Part shown: positions 32,071 to 44,402 of the stretch, piece after piece
Numbering within the stretch: position 1 is the stretch's first letter
Layout: each line of letters starts with the position of its first letter
From: Begonia masoniana
Lineage: Eukaryota > Streptophyta > Magnoliopsida > Cucurbitales > Begoniaceae
Direction of reading: 5' to 3'
DNA: 64,000 nucleotides
NCBI GenBank assembly: GCA_022432975.1
Contig: CM039514.1
Coordinates: 11,842,668 to 11,906,667, forward strand
Program-made: the position numbers and the translations under genes
The notes under the pieces: generated by a model
Seen by the model: the letters and a program-made list of their open reading frames with translations, nothing else
The model's database searches: none
What the model was told of the DNA's origin: nothing

Positions 32071-34031
32071 GAGCAACTCCAGTGGTAGTTGCTAAAGACA
32101 TTGCTTGTCAAAGCAACTTACCACCAAAGTTGCTAAACCATTGTAAGCAACCTATGGCCTACTAAAATTGCGAAAGAGATTGCTTTTTTTTTTTTGCACC
32201 CGTTGAGCAACGGCTCTTTGAAGTCAAAAAATGATATTTTATTCTCTTTTACTTTTTCTATCTATAATACAAATATTTTATTTAGTTTTTCCATCACAAA
32301 TTCTTCTCATCTTCCTCAATTTCATTATAGATTCTGATAATTCTTCAAATTCTACTCACTCAAATTATCAAAATCTATTTTTACAATTTTCTCAAAGTGC
32401 TTCAACTATTCTTCAGCCAAATTCTCAAAATTCATTTTTTTAATTTTCCCAAAATTCTAAAAATTCATTTTTCCAAAATTCGCAAATATCTCCTAATCCA
32501 AATTCCCAAAATCTATTTTTTCAATATCCTCAAGTATCCTCAAACTTTAACAATTCACAAAATTTTCAATATCCACAATTTCATTACCCAAAATTGAGTT
32601 CTTTTGAGACACCCCAATATTCACCATTTGTCCCGTTTGGAAATTCACAACCATATGGTTCACCTCCCTCACACTTCTGCTTCTGAATCCCGACCTGCAC
32701 GCAGTGAAGACGGGTTAGAGAATGCGCATCTACATGATGAGGAGAATCCACCTCAAAAATCCAAACGAAAAATCAAATAGAGTGATGAAGCAAATATACT
32801 TCTGATAAACGGATGACTCAACACATCTAAGGATTCTATTGTTGGGATTGACCAACAGCAGCACGTTTTTGGGACCGGATTGCTGATTACTTCAACGAAC
32901 ACCGCGAAGATAGGCCTAGCAGAACAGGGAAATAATGCAAGGACCATTGGAACAAGGTAAATCCTAAGGTACTACGTTTAACTGGTTGTTACCAACGAGT
33001 TCAACGAGCACGCCATAGTGGGTGGTCCGATGACCAAATTATTGAGCATGCCCACCAAATGTATAAATCTGAAAAATGACAGCTCTCACTTTCTGCTTGA
33101 CTACTATTGGAAGTTGTTAAAGGATGAGCCGAAATGGAATACTTCATACCAACCAGAGGTATTTAAAAGAACAAAAGTTTCCAAATCAAGGGCCTACACT
33201 TCGTTGTATAATCCAGAAAAGAGCGACGATGAAGTACATGAAGTGCGCCGGATAGGCCAAAAGGCAGCCAAAAGAAAGGGAAAGGAAAACAAAGAGAAAA
33301 AAGGAGAGCCTTCTGACTATTTGCAAACTCAAACTCAGAAAGTAGCCGCGTTAGAAAAATTAGTGGAGATAGAAACTAAAAAAGCAGAAGACGAGAGGAT
33401 AACAAAATACATGGACTATCTCATTATGGATACGTCGTATATGACTAATCAACCAAAAAAAGATCATGAACATTTGTGTGATCATATTAAGACTAATATC
33501 TTGAAATTTTAATGTATTATTTTTGTAGAAAATAATTGTTATAAGATAGTGAAGTATGCATTTAGTATTTTCTTAATATTTCATTATGTCTCATTGTAAC
33601 TGTATTTATGTAATATTTCAATGATATTCGTGTTTGTGTGATTTTTTTATTTGTATTTTAATTATTTAGAAATAATTTTTATTTTTTTGTCTAATTTCAA
33701 TTCTATGTAATATTTACTCCATTTATTAAATATAATATGATTATAAATTTGTTAAGAAAAATAAATATAAAAATTTAGATGTGGGACCATGATGAGAAAC
33801 TTTAGAGGTTGCTCACCTATGGAGTGTTTTTTTAAAGAAGTTGCTTACAAATGATGTGGAGGAGAGAGAGAATAAAATTTATTAAATAATAATTATGTGG
33901 CTTTAGAGGTTGCTCACCACTAGAGTGTTTTTTAGAGAAGTTGCTTAAAAATGATGTAGAGAAGAGATAGAATAAAATTTATTATGTTTGTGGCAACTTA
34001 AGGAATTGTTACCACTGGAGATGAGATGCTC
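32071..34031. mobile_element. PIF/Harbinger-type element with ORF1 remnant, 1961 bp
   Basis: The ends are GAGCAACTCCAGTGGTA at 32071 and the complement of GAGCATCTCATCTCCAGTGG ending at 34031. The target duplication TTA (32068-32070, 32032+2000 = 34032-34034) is the 3-bp type used by PIF/Harbinger elements. The interior holds a decayed Myb/SANT-like ORF1 but no DDE transposase. A direct repeat of about 101 bp (starting at 33801 and 33902, tttagaggttgctcacc) lies near the right end. Confidence 0.8.
32780..33512 (+). pseudogene. Decayed PIF/Harbinger ORF1 (Myb/SANT-like, NAM-associated type)
   Basis: Segments in shifting frames read WSDEANILLINGWLNTSKDS followed by an IVGIDQQQ-type stretch, CYQRVQRARHSGWSDDQIIE, and LLDYYWKLLKDEPKW (33018-33512 frame, residues 26-40). 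A Lys/Glu-rich tail follows. This is the layout of plant PIF/Harbinger ORF1 proteins, which bind DNA and help the transposase enter the nucleus. Stops and frame changes are frequent. The Gln/Asn-rich frames at 32231-32597 are probably the decayed N-terminus. Confidence 0.65.
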
Positions 34032-34034
34032 TTA

Positions 34035-36099
34035 GACCTCCCTTCGGCCCCTCCTGCCTCCACACTTTTTCTCTTTACAAAGTCCTCTATTTATTCCATT
34101 TTCTTGGTTGATTCTCTTCCATTATTTTGTTGGATTTTCTCTTTTGTTTTCCTCTTTTCATGTAGTTTTTTTTTTTCCGTTGATTTGAATTTCACCATTA
34201 AATCTTTTGGTTATCTTTTTAATTTTCAAAATCTGTATAACTCAGTTGGCATCATCTGCACTAAAGTTACAGCAAAATTTCTTTTAGTGCTAAAAATCCG
34301 ATATTACACGAAAATTTACATAAAATCTATTACTTCTTCAAAACAGATAATGTTGTAGCAATCTATAGCAATTTTCAAAATTTTGATCGAAATAATTTAT
34401 ATTTCACTCAATTTAAGTAATTTTTCATATATAAATGTTACCCTAAAATAACTCTTTTTCAAGGGGTCATCACTCCCCGATCTCACTTGAACAATTCAAA
34501 ATTATTATTTTTTAACTATCCCAAAGTTCAAAATTATCATTTTTTAATTACCCCAAACCCTCGGCTTGTCTCACACTAATCTCTATTCTTTTAACAAAGT
34601 CCCTGTTGAAATATGCAAAACTTAATAAATTCGCTCATACCGGTCATCCGATCTCAAAGAATGGAGGTCGATCTACGTGGCCCAAAGAACGGGCCCGTTC
34701 TCCAAAAATGAGACCCCATTTTGCATCCTGTGCATATTTCATATATATAAAGTTAATAATTCATTTAATCGACCTTGAATTTGAGGTCGTCATAGCTTTT
34801 CCATTTGATAAAGATGGTGATGTTTCATCAACCATCATTATTAATGTCTTTTTTTTTTTAATTTTGTATAATTTTTCTTTTTCTAAAAAAATAGAAAGTC
34901 CAACTTAATGAGGCTTGTAGACTATAAGTTTAGTTTTTCTTTTTTAATTTTTAAGAATAATTTGGATATACAATGTAATTTTACAATTGACATGTATATT
35001 TTCACAGGTCAATTATTCACTGGTAGAACAATAATTTTAGTAATATCTGGTAAAATAGATATTACAATTATAACATCTGTTAAATTTGCACAGTCGTGTG
35101 CACAGTCAACTCTTTGTGGACAATCATCTATCTGTTAAATTTGACGACTGGCTTGCAGGGTTGTCCAAACCCCAAATAAAATTTGAAACCAAACTCAGCA
35201 GAGGTCGAGCTAGACTCTAAGAGAACATGCCGGTTTCTGTCAAATTTTGACAGACTTCTAGTGAACTTCACCGAATTTCGACCACGAGCTTTTAGTTTCT
35301 GCGTGTGTGACAGTTTGAAATAGAGAAAAATACGTTGTTTAAATTAGAGGAAAAGTCCGGAAGACTCTTGTTTTAATAGCATTTGGAATAATTTCTACGA
35401 AAGATTTGCTACCACGTGTTCACTCCTTCATTGTTAGTTTTTATTTGCTTCTCTTTTTTAGGAGTTTTTTGTTTGCAAGGTCTGGAAATTCATAAAAATG
35501 AATTTACTTATTTTCTATGTAATCATAGACTATACCATTTAATTTTTTGATTTAATTAAAATTTATAGGTATGAAAGTCCAATCAATGCAGGACAACCAA
35601 ATCAAAAGTCTACCTCGTGGTGGATATGACAGTCTTTATGGAATGCGATATTCTGTAGAGTTAATAGTTGTTGCTTTTGTTATTGAAAGGAATATTGACA
35701 TGTTTTTAGCACTTGATTAGATTCATATGGTCGAGGGCAAGGACGTGTTCGGAGTGTATATGAAAATTATGATGGTGGGTATGAGAGTAATCGGGGTGGA
35801 TTCGGTGGCAACCGAGGTGGATATCGAAATGATCGAGGTGGAAATTTGGGTCACAATTTCAAGGGTTGCTACTAGTTGTGCTTTTGATTTTTGATTATAT
35901 AGAAATGGGCAGGTTGATATGTTCATGTTCTGCATAACTAATTGGTTGCCTAAAGTCAAAATTTCCTTATAGCAAACAACAAACATCGCTCAAAAGAGAT
36001 TATCATACGCCTGCAAGTCAAACTAAATAAAGTAAAACAAAATGGAGTTGAATGCTCTTCCACCTATAATCATTCTTCTTCGTTCATGAAATTCTCGGA
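34035..36099. other. Intergenic DNA downstream of NSN1
   Basis: Mostly AT-rich sequence without a supported complete gene. The only coding-like piece is an RGG/Gly-rich stretch at 35728-35874. The NSN1 3' UTR should occupy the right edge (below 36100). Confidence 0.45.
35728..35874 (+). pseudogene. RGG/Gly-rich protein C-terminus fragment
   Basis: After an AG acceptor-like site (cttgattAG) a frame reads SYGRGQGRVRSVYENYDGGY, ESNRGGFGGNRGGYRNDRGG and ends NFKGCY before TAG. Alternating Arg-Gly-Gly and Tyr is typical of RNA-binding protein tails. I found no upstream RNA-binding domain within the intergenic stretch, so it is a fragment or an isolated last exon. The parent gene is not identified. 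Confidence 0.4.
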
Positions 36100-39000
36100 C
36101 TACTTCTTTTTCCGATAATCCAACTTGAAATCGTAGTCGTCGTCCTCCATAGCATCGGCAGAAGCTGATTTGTCGGCCTTCTTTCTTCTCTTCTTCTCTG
36201 CCTTCTTCATCTTTGTATTAAGCATGCCTTCTGCATCATACAGCTTCTCGTTTTGCCTCGCTGTTGCCGTATTTTCTTTCGTTGTTCCTTCTTCTTGATG
36301 TTCCATGGGTCGATCATCTTCTCCATCATCTGCCATATCTTCCTGAATTTGATCGTCTGGAGAAGATATTTGAGGATTATCATTCTGCAGCAAAATAATA
36401 ACAAACGGGGTGATTTTCAACAAGTATCTGCACCTTAGAAACAATACTGATGAAGAAATATATAAGTAGTTGATTGTAAGTATATATCAAGGACATAATG
36501 CTCAAATAATGTATAATAATGGCTACCATACTCTATTGACATGAAAAGATGCGAGACAACAACAAACCTCTAGCATTTTCTCATCAAAACTTAGCGGGCA
36601 ACTTGAAGGAACTTCAACAGGATTAAAATCATCAACAGATTTGAGGCTTCCAATGAATGAGGATTCCGCATTGTAAACTTCATCAATGTTAAATTCCTTC
36701 TCGAGCTCCGAAACAATGCAGGCTTCTGAAGGTTCTGATTGTCTCCTGACTGGGGGCATAGTGAAATATGGAATTTTACCTATCACAAACAAAAAACAAA
36801 AGTAAACAACAAGTCATGCATTACAGATCATCTTCTGAATTTGCAGCCACTTTCTTTAACCGGAAGGGATTCTCGAAGGAAAAAGAAAACAATCATACCC
36901 TGGTTCCAATCATGCAGAATAATTCTTGCTGCTGCTTCAACATCCACCACACCACCCTTTTTTAGTTTGCCCCTAATGGTAGCTACCTTCTGTAGAAAGT
37001 CATCAACTGAATTGAAGGTCGGGATCTTATATAGACTTACTAATAGTTTGTCAGGGCAAAGCTTGAGAATTTCCTTCACTGTAATGACCATATAGAGAAC
37101 AAATGAGGAAGCTGGACTAGTTTAAAATAGTTAAAACCCAAATAACAATATCACATTACAACAGATTATCTTAAAGAGGTTCCATTCCAAAACTGAGCTA
37201 TATTCCCCCTCTCTTTCTAAGATTGTCACCAATCATTCTTGTAACCAAGTCAAGGCTGAACACAACTAATTACAATAATTGAGCAAAACTGCATAAAAAA
37301 TACCTCATGTCTTCTAAAACATTTTTTACCAATCTAATAATAAAAAAAAAAAGAGTAAAATCTTGAAAGGAACTTTGTGAGGCGTTAAGATATTTGAAAG
37401 ATCACAAGTCATTACTAAGCAAGCCTCTAAGAAACGAAATCCCAGCAGCAAAGAAAAGCATGCGAGACATAGTCAGATAAAAAAACAAATACATCAACAT
37501 ACAACAATTTTATTCAATCTCAGATGCTCATTTGCCAAAATGTTTAGCTGGCAAAATATGGCTCACCCAATTGGTCATACCCATGATCTTAGACATCAAA
37601 ATTCACGATTGAAAAATAAATTAAAAAAATAACCATAACGTATATAAGTTAATAAACTGAGAAAGAAAAATATAAATAGTTCATTAGTTGGAGGCAACCA
37701 AGCACAACCACTGAAAAACAGTTCAATCACCTGGACTTATTGGATCATCAAGCTTCTCAATTCTTTTGCAATTTCTAAGAGCTACGGATGCCTCATTCTC
37801 TTTAGATTTTATCATCACAACACCAGGGCAGTCCAAAAGTTTCACGTTCTTATCCAAGTGAACCTCTTGCATTGATCTTGTCAATCCAGGAGTGGCACCA
37901 ACGTTGACGACGTGGCTTCTTTTCAAACTGTTAATAAGACTACTTTTACCAACATTAGGGAGGCCAATGACACCCACTGTTATTGACTTCTTGATCTGCC
38001 ACAATGGTTAAAGGACAAAAAAATTAATAGACGTCCAAAAAGTTTTAACATATCATATGTGGCAGAGTAAAAACATGAAATTCCTAAAGAAAACAAACAG
38101 ACTTTAATCAGAGATGGAAATACTTCAAACTAAACTATCCTAGCGTTGGCTATACCTTAGTTAAATTACAGTGGCCAAATCTATAATGAAGGCAAAATAT
38201 TATATCAGGAATTATTTTGATACTGTTTAACACACTAAGAGAAAGAAATTTCCAAAGAAATATGAGCACGATAAAATTATCATATAGAAAAATAAATAAA
38301 ATTATATCCACCAAATGTAATTAATGCATGTCCTTTAAACACAAGAAATACCTCATAACTTCTTGAATAATTCTTCAACAACTTAATAAGAGTTTCAGCC
38401 CCAAGACAGTCACTTGTCTGCAAAATATTGCTGGGTTTTGATGATTTTGATGAAGATTTCCATCCTAAATTCGACCTCTGTTCTTGGGTGCTGCACTTGA
38501 ATGCAACAGCTGGTAATTCTTCTCTCAGGTATTTAAGCCACTTCTCAACAGCTTCTCGAGGGACAAGATCTGATGTACACCAAATTATCGATGGTATATA
38601 CTCCAGATGGTATAGTAAAATATGTAAGAAATCAATTTCTCTCAATTGAGATATATTATATTCTATAGAGTAATGCTAGAGTTACTCTCTTAAAAAACTT
38701 AATGACGTGTCCAATAATGATTAATGCAATTAAAGTGTAATTAATGTAATAAATTATTTTTTATAATTTATTATATTAATTACACCAATAATTATTTGAC
38801 ACGCCAGCAGGTTTTTTAAAAGAGTACACCTAGCAATACTCATTACAAACAAGGAAGAAAATCAATTCCAATTTGTTAAGCATCAATTGCATCATATACA
38901 AACTCCAACGATTGTCACCTTTGTGACATAGAACTTGAAACTATTCGAGCAAGGTGTTTGAAGAAGAAACAGACCAAAAAGCAACAACCGCTACAATCCT

Positions 39001-40157
39001 TATCATGACACTAAGAGACAGCAAAGTTCTCAGGCTTTGGTCAGACAGGGGGATATATGTTAATAACTATACTCCAGTCTCCACCCATCTTTTGATATGT
39101 TCAGATATATTTTTACTCAATTCATGCATGTATAATTTTTCTACTACTACTTCATAGTTGCCAGAGGATCAAATAGCTTTTGGATCATGATCCCCCAAAT
39201 TATGCACAAATAAACACTACCTAAGAGAGCCGCATAGAATCCAATTCCAGAAGGCTTGTGAGGACGGCAGCATGCATATCATAGGACAAGGACAAAATAT
39301 ATGGACGCAGGGAATGCTAATAAAATAGCATACCTATTTTGTTCAAAAGTAACACTAGATGCTTATCAGGACCATATTTCATCACCATCTTTTCCATATC
39401 AACACAGCGGGTGCCGAGGGGGTCACGAGCATCAAGAACTTCCAAAATGACTTCAGATGCTTCAATAACTTTGACCAACTCTTTGTAGAAAGCTCTATCC
39501 GAGTTATCTACTAAAGCATAGAAAATAAAATCAAGAAAGACAACCAGGGGATTTCATTTTGTACTTTTCAGTAATTCCCAGTGGGATGGTCAATTCCTAA
39601 TCTTACCTCGATTTTTCCTAGCTACAATTGAATCATCGTCAACCATTTGTTCGTTTTTTGATACTACATCATTATCTTCTAGTAAACCCAACTTCCTCTT
39701 TTGCGCCTGAGTAAAATAAAATCATACAGTCAAATTGCTAATAAATTACTTGAAAGTAATTTGGTAAACAAAAAAAAAAAAAAAAACTGAAACAATACTC
39801 TTTCTTTGCGGGCAGCTTTCTTCTGCTCCAATTCCTCAATAGCTCGAGCTCGGCGAGCTTCAAGAGCTTTGAGCTCCTGTTCCTTGAAGGGCCAATCATT
39901 AGGAATACCTGGATCCTTCTCGACCTTGCGCTTGCGAGAAAAAGATAGCTTTTTGGCTTCCTTAGCCTTCTTCTTATGGTGCTCCTTCACCTTCTTAATG
40001 ACCTTGTATTTTTTCTTCAGAGAAACCCTCTTGCTCTTACTCTCTTCACATCAAGAAAAATATAAACAGCATTATAAATCACATGTACTCGAAAATTCGA
40101 GAGTCAATCACAAAAACTAGAAACTGACTTCCACCTACTTTTGCTCCTCTTCACCAT
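36100..40157 (-). CDS. NSN1: Nucleostemin-like 1 GTPase (circularly permuted YlqF/YawG GTPase), 9 exons
   Basis: Nucleolar GTPase needed for 60S ribosomal subunit maturation; Arabidopsis NSN1 is required for growth and meristem function. Exons on the minus strand: 40157-40139, 40043-39799, 39706-39607, 39507-39334, 38569-38352, 37995-37731, 37078-36899, 36779-36568, 36384-36100. All have GT-AG junctions and phases that fit, giving 565 aa. A Lys/Arg-rich GNL3 N-terminus (about 1-90: [20 protein letters not shown]) is the nucleolar signal. The permuted motif order is visible: DARDPLG (147-153), G4 NKID (177-180), G1 GLPNVGKSS (263-271), ATPG (286-289), G3 DCPG (307-310). The acidic/basic tail ends [12 protein letters not shown]. 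All GTPase motifs are intact, so it is probably functional. A MITE lies in intron 4 and a hAT element 145 bp upstream of the ATG. Confidence 0.95.
38669..38840. mobile_element. Small MITE in NSN1 intron 4, 172 bp
   Basis: The inverted ends are AGTAATGCTAG (38669) and the complement AGTATTGCTAG (ending 38840). The interior arms also match (cttaaaaaacttaatgacgtg with its diverged complement, then attaatgtaataaatt). No clean target-site duplication is visible, so its superfamily is uncertain. It does not disturb the exon-intron boundaries on either side. Confidence 0.75.
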
Positions 40158-40302
40158 GACGGAAATACAGAAGCAGCGATTGCAACCCGAGGATAGCTCT
40201 TATGGCTTTCGGGAAAGAAGGCACCACGCCGAAGGTTTTCTAGGTTTAGCCTTAAGCGCGAAAAGCTGCAGAAGAATAAAAAGAAAGAAAGCATATTACA
40301 AA
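40158..40302 (-). promoter_or_regulatory. NSN1 proximal 5' region, cut off by a hAT element
   Basis: Only 145 bp of non-transposon DNA remain between the NSN1 ATG and the hAT at 40303. It includes a pyrimidine-rich stretch and a gccttaagcgcgaaaag block on the plus strand. No clear TATA box is visible here, so the promoter may extend into or across the transposon. Confidence 0.4.
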
Positions 40303-41319
40303 TAGGGGTGGGCATTTGTCAGTTCAGTTCGGTTTTAGAGTACAACCGAACCAAACCGACAAGCTTTCGGTTCTTGGAAATTTGACCCGAAACCGAGCTT
40401 AAACGATGCTGGAACCGAACCGGAACCGAACCGGAACCGAACCGGAATTTCGGTTAGGTTCCGGTTTGTTAAATTAAACAGATCTCGAGCGGCAGAAACA
40501 GATGACACAAAACGGATTGCAAAAAATACAAATGACAGATTTCAAAATCAAACAACACAAACTTAACCAAAAATTAAAGCATCGGCTGACACAAAGAGAT
40601 TGCAATCCAATACAATTAAACAGATTTCAAAAAAAAAAAACCAGCTTCTTGCTAATTCGGAGTTCAACAGCTTGCAAAAAAAATTAAACAGATTGCAACA
40701 AATTAAGCAGATTGCAAAAAAAAAAAAAAAAACAGTAAAAAGCCAAAACGTTAACAAAAAATTAAACAGATTCTTGCTAATTCAGAGTTCAACAGCAACA
40801 ACACAAACATACATCATCGACCAATTATCGCAAAAAGAAAAAAAGCCATTAGAAGTAGAATAACAAAATGATAGAGAATACTCAGAATAGAACGTACCTA
40901 GTGCCGACTGCCGAGTGGGAGAAAGAACAGCAGCAGCCGCTAGCCAGAGAGTCGAGCTTCGAAATGTTGTCGACTGTCGAGGCCGAGGGAACGGGCCAGA
41001 GAGACGAGAGTTCAGAGACCAGAGTAGAGAGCGAAGAAATTTAGGGCTTTGAACTGGTACGATTGACTTTAATTTTTATGGGTCAAGGTGGACCGGTTTT
41101 ATATTTATTTTAAAACTAGGGTTTGAAATTGGTTTTTCAGAAAACTTTAATTGGTCGGTTCGGTTACTGTCTGTTTTGAGGGATCCAAACCAAAAACCGA
41201 ACCAATAAATTCGGTTCCTACAAAATAGAACCGAATGTTGATTTTATTTGCTCAAAACCGACCCGATCCGGACCAATTTCACCGGTTCATCGGTTCTGGT
41301 TCGGTTTTGCACACCCCTA
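40303..41319. mobile_element. Non-autonomous hAT element, 1017 bp, upstream of NSN1
   Basis: The ends are TAGGGGTGGGCA and the complement of TAGGGGTGTGCA. Subterminal cggttcggtt / gaaccgaacc repeats occur at both ends. The flanking 8-mers ATTACAAA (40295-40302) and ATTACAAT (41320-41327) match at 7 of 8 positions, as a hAT target-site duplication. There is no transposase; the interior has lysine-rich frames over aacagattgcaaaaaa repeats, not genes. Confidence 0.88.
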
Positions 41320-42533
41320 ATTACAATAGAGGGTCAGTTAGGGTTGGTTCGGTAATCGGTGATAGAGTTGTGGTTTGTTTTTTTTAATATTGAATTTACC
41401 TTCGATTCGTTTCTGTTTTCCTCAGTTTTTCTTAATTAGAACCGAAAACTGAACATAATATATCGGTTCTATTTGATTCGGTTCCAAAATCGGTTTTTTG
41501 AATATTAGAACCAAACATAACAGAACTGAAATCTACCCCTATAATTTGAAACTAGAGCCAACTTTGAATTCAAAAATTCAGGTTTGGCACTTGACAGACT
41601 AGCCCAAAGTTCAGTCTAAGCCCGGCCTAATTGGGCTCACCTTGGGTCGAATCTATGATTCTATCTTCGTCTCCATCTTAGACTAAACTTAGTCCATGCC
41701 TTGGCAAACTCTCATGCACCATGTACTTGAACGAACTCCCTTTATTCCCAAAAAATGATAAACTTGCTCTTTCTTATTGTGAGAATATATAAAATAAATT
41801 CATATAATTTATCATTGATTTAAATAATTTTACTTCTTTGGCTTATGATTATGAGAATTGAATTCAGTCGTTGCAATATCTATTAAAATTACAAAGATCA
41901 AATAACATATTCAAAAATGATTTTTTTAAAGTTTATGTTCTATCCATCTCGATCCCTCCATTGTCCTCCTCTTTTCTCTCTTTCTCGTTCACGAATCTCT
42001 CTCACAAATTCTTATTTTTATTTTGGGTTTCTCGTAATAATGCGACTTTTTGCGAGAATTTCCTGTAATGTTTGTTTATAACATGCAAAAGTAATGAGTT
42101 TTCGTTCATAACTTCTATTTTGTTTCATACGAACATGTTTTTTCTTACCGTCTCACGTGATTTAATAAATCTTTAATGCCAAACTAGACATATAGACTCT
42201 AAAAGTTTATTTGTTTGTGTTAGAACTTAAATCATACGAGATCTATAGATAAAACTATATTTAAAGTAAACAATGTCTTTATCTCTATCAGAAATCAAAA
42301 GAAACGACATACCCAAATCCATTTGAGAGATTTCTAGAACAAGAAGTTGGGTAATTAAGTCTTACATTTCAATAAGAACTACACTTTGATTCTCTCTAGA
42401 GGTGACAGATTCTCTCAATAATGTAAAATGCTTATGAATTGTGGACACTTTAACCCTGTTGTAAACATACATGATGTTATTATCAGTATGTCCATCACAG
42501 AATAAGTAATGTCGCTCATGTATCTACACATGT
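41320..42533. other. Intergenic DNA between the hAT and the D solo LTR
   Basis: From 41336 to about 41541 the sequence is again rich in cggttcgg / gaaccgaa and ends aaatctaccccta, which resembles another hAT end (TAGGGGTAGATTT inverted). It may be a second, truncated hAT. The remainder is AT-rich without a supported gene. Confidence 0.45.
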
Positions 42534-42912
42534 TGTAACACCCGGTATTTTGGCCATGTAATAATCTGTTGAATTATTGTATGGATTTAAGTTGCCATAA
42601 ATACAATGATTATTTTATTGGAATTCGTTTGGACGTTTAGTGGGGAAAAACCGAACTAATGTGCAACTAAACGAAACCAATAGTTAGAAATGCATAGAGG
42701 GATAAATTGGGATGGAATTAAAGTTGGTGGAATGGAGCCAATGGCTTGATGCCATGTGTCAAACTTGTTGATGAAGACAAGCTTCATCTTTCTTCCTCTC
42801 TTCATCGCTTGAACACTCCACCTTTCTTCCTCCCACCTTTCTAACAAGTTTAAGTGAGTTATTTGCTAGTTTTGTGAAGTTTAAGGTTAATATCCGTTTA
42901 TGCATACTATAG

Positions 42913-42965
42913 GTTTGCAAACCACAGTGCTCGTGCGTTCAAGCTTGCTGCATTTCGGGCAACAG
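42913..42965 (+). other. Putative LTR leader micro-exon (family D, 53 nt)
   Basis: The acceptor gcatactatAG and donor GTAAGTTCAT flank it; a gacccttaagcctctacag block follows. Same length as the copy at 15810-15862. Confidence 0.45.
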
Positions 42966-44402
42966 GTAAGTTCATACGTATAGGTTTGACCCTTAAGCCT
43001 CTACAGCACGGAGATACTAGATTTTGGTTTGGGTAGTTAGGTCGTAGGTTACGCTTTAAGTTAAACGTGTTCTTTGTGTTCTGTTTCCCGTTGTTTTTAT
43101 TCTGTCATCTGTATATATTGAGTTTAAGCATCATACCTGTTCGTGCATACACGTTTTTTGGAAAACCCTATAAATATTTTCAGCACCGGATTTGAAATTA
43201 AGAAAGATAAAACCTGTAATGTAATGTATGGTTAAGTGTGGACGAGGACTGACATCATGTCATGTACTCTTGTTATGTCCTGTTGTGGCATGTACTCCTG
43301 TTGCGCCAGCTCTTCTTCTCACTTATACCTTCCTGTCCAGTGAACGTAATATAAAGTAATGTAATGTTCATGTAATTGAAAATGTTCATACACAGCATAT
43401 GCATCACCGCATTTTATGTTCTTACTGAGCTCTAGGCCCTTAGTTGAACTCCCTGTTGTAGGTACGAATCCCCCAGATGAGGACTTTGTGCTTCAAGCTG
43501 ATGAGTTGATGTAGTTGGCGGATCGAGCTCACGGGAATTGGTTGCTGCAGTCAGACAAAGGTTATTCCTATGAAAAATGTATTTTTGAAAGTTATGTCCA
43601 GTCCTGTACAGTTTTTGAAATCTTAAAACGATGTATAAAAATCGAGTTTATGTTTTAAAACCCCTGCTTGGTGAGTTTTTGAAGTGTATGTCTAGATTCT
43701 GTACAACTATTGAAATTTCTAAAACTCTGGTTTGACAGATGAATGTATGTTGAGAAATATTCTGCAATTGCTTGAGATTTTCTCTTTTAGGTTGTGCATG
43801 GATTATCTCTGGTTTTAGAGCTATCCATACAGTTTGATTTCTTAAACTTCTGTCGTGTTTTCTGATGTCCAAAATTATGTTTTGAATCGGGCTTTAAAAG
43901 TCCAAAGTCTGCCTGTTATTTTTAAACGTCCACGTTACCTTTGAAAATAGTCATCCACGCCTTCTGTAAAACAGTCGTCCATTTTGCCTCCAGTTTCTGT
44001 TGTCTATTTTGTCTTCGGTTTCTGTTTTTTATTCAGCTAAGTATTATTGTCCAAATTTATCGTTCACGATAACGTCACCGAGAGTTTGCCTGTTATTTTA
44101 AAAGTCCAAAGTCTGTCTTTTATGTCAAACGTCCACGGTCACTGCCCTTTTGACGAACGTCCACGCTCACTGCCTTTTAGTTTAAACGTCCACAGTTTCC
44201 GATTGTACATAGCACCCGATTGTCCACAGCTCCCGATTGTCCACGGCTTCTGTCATCTACTGTAACCTTCCACAATATGTCTTCCAGTTTATGTTTTTTC
44301 CATAATATTTTCTATTTTTCATATCTCCATGTCTTCCTGCTCTCGTTCAGAGTACTCGTCCACATTTTTAAGTTCCTGTTCTTTTCTGTTGTATTCTGTA
44401 CA

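Noticed and set aside
36739..37095. Plus-strand frames across 36253-37095 and 38428-38649
   Set aside because: They are antisense to NSN1 exons 5, 7, 8 and 9.
40502..40863. Lys/Gln/Asn-rich frames upstream of NSN1
   Set aside because: They are aacagattgcaaaaaa repeats inside the hAT element, with no start context or homology.
41336..41541. Possible second hAT next to the NSN1 hAT
   Set aside because: One end resembles a hAT terminus and the interior is cggttcgg-rich, but no matching second end or 8-bp duplication was found, so it is mentioned only as part of the intergenic stretch.
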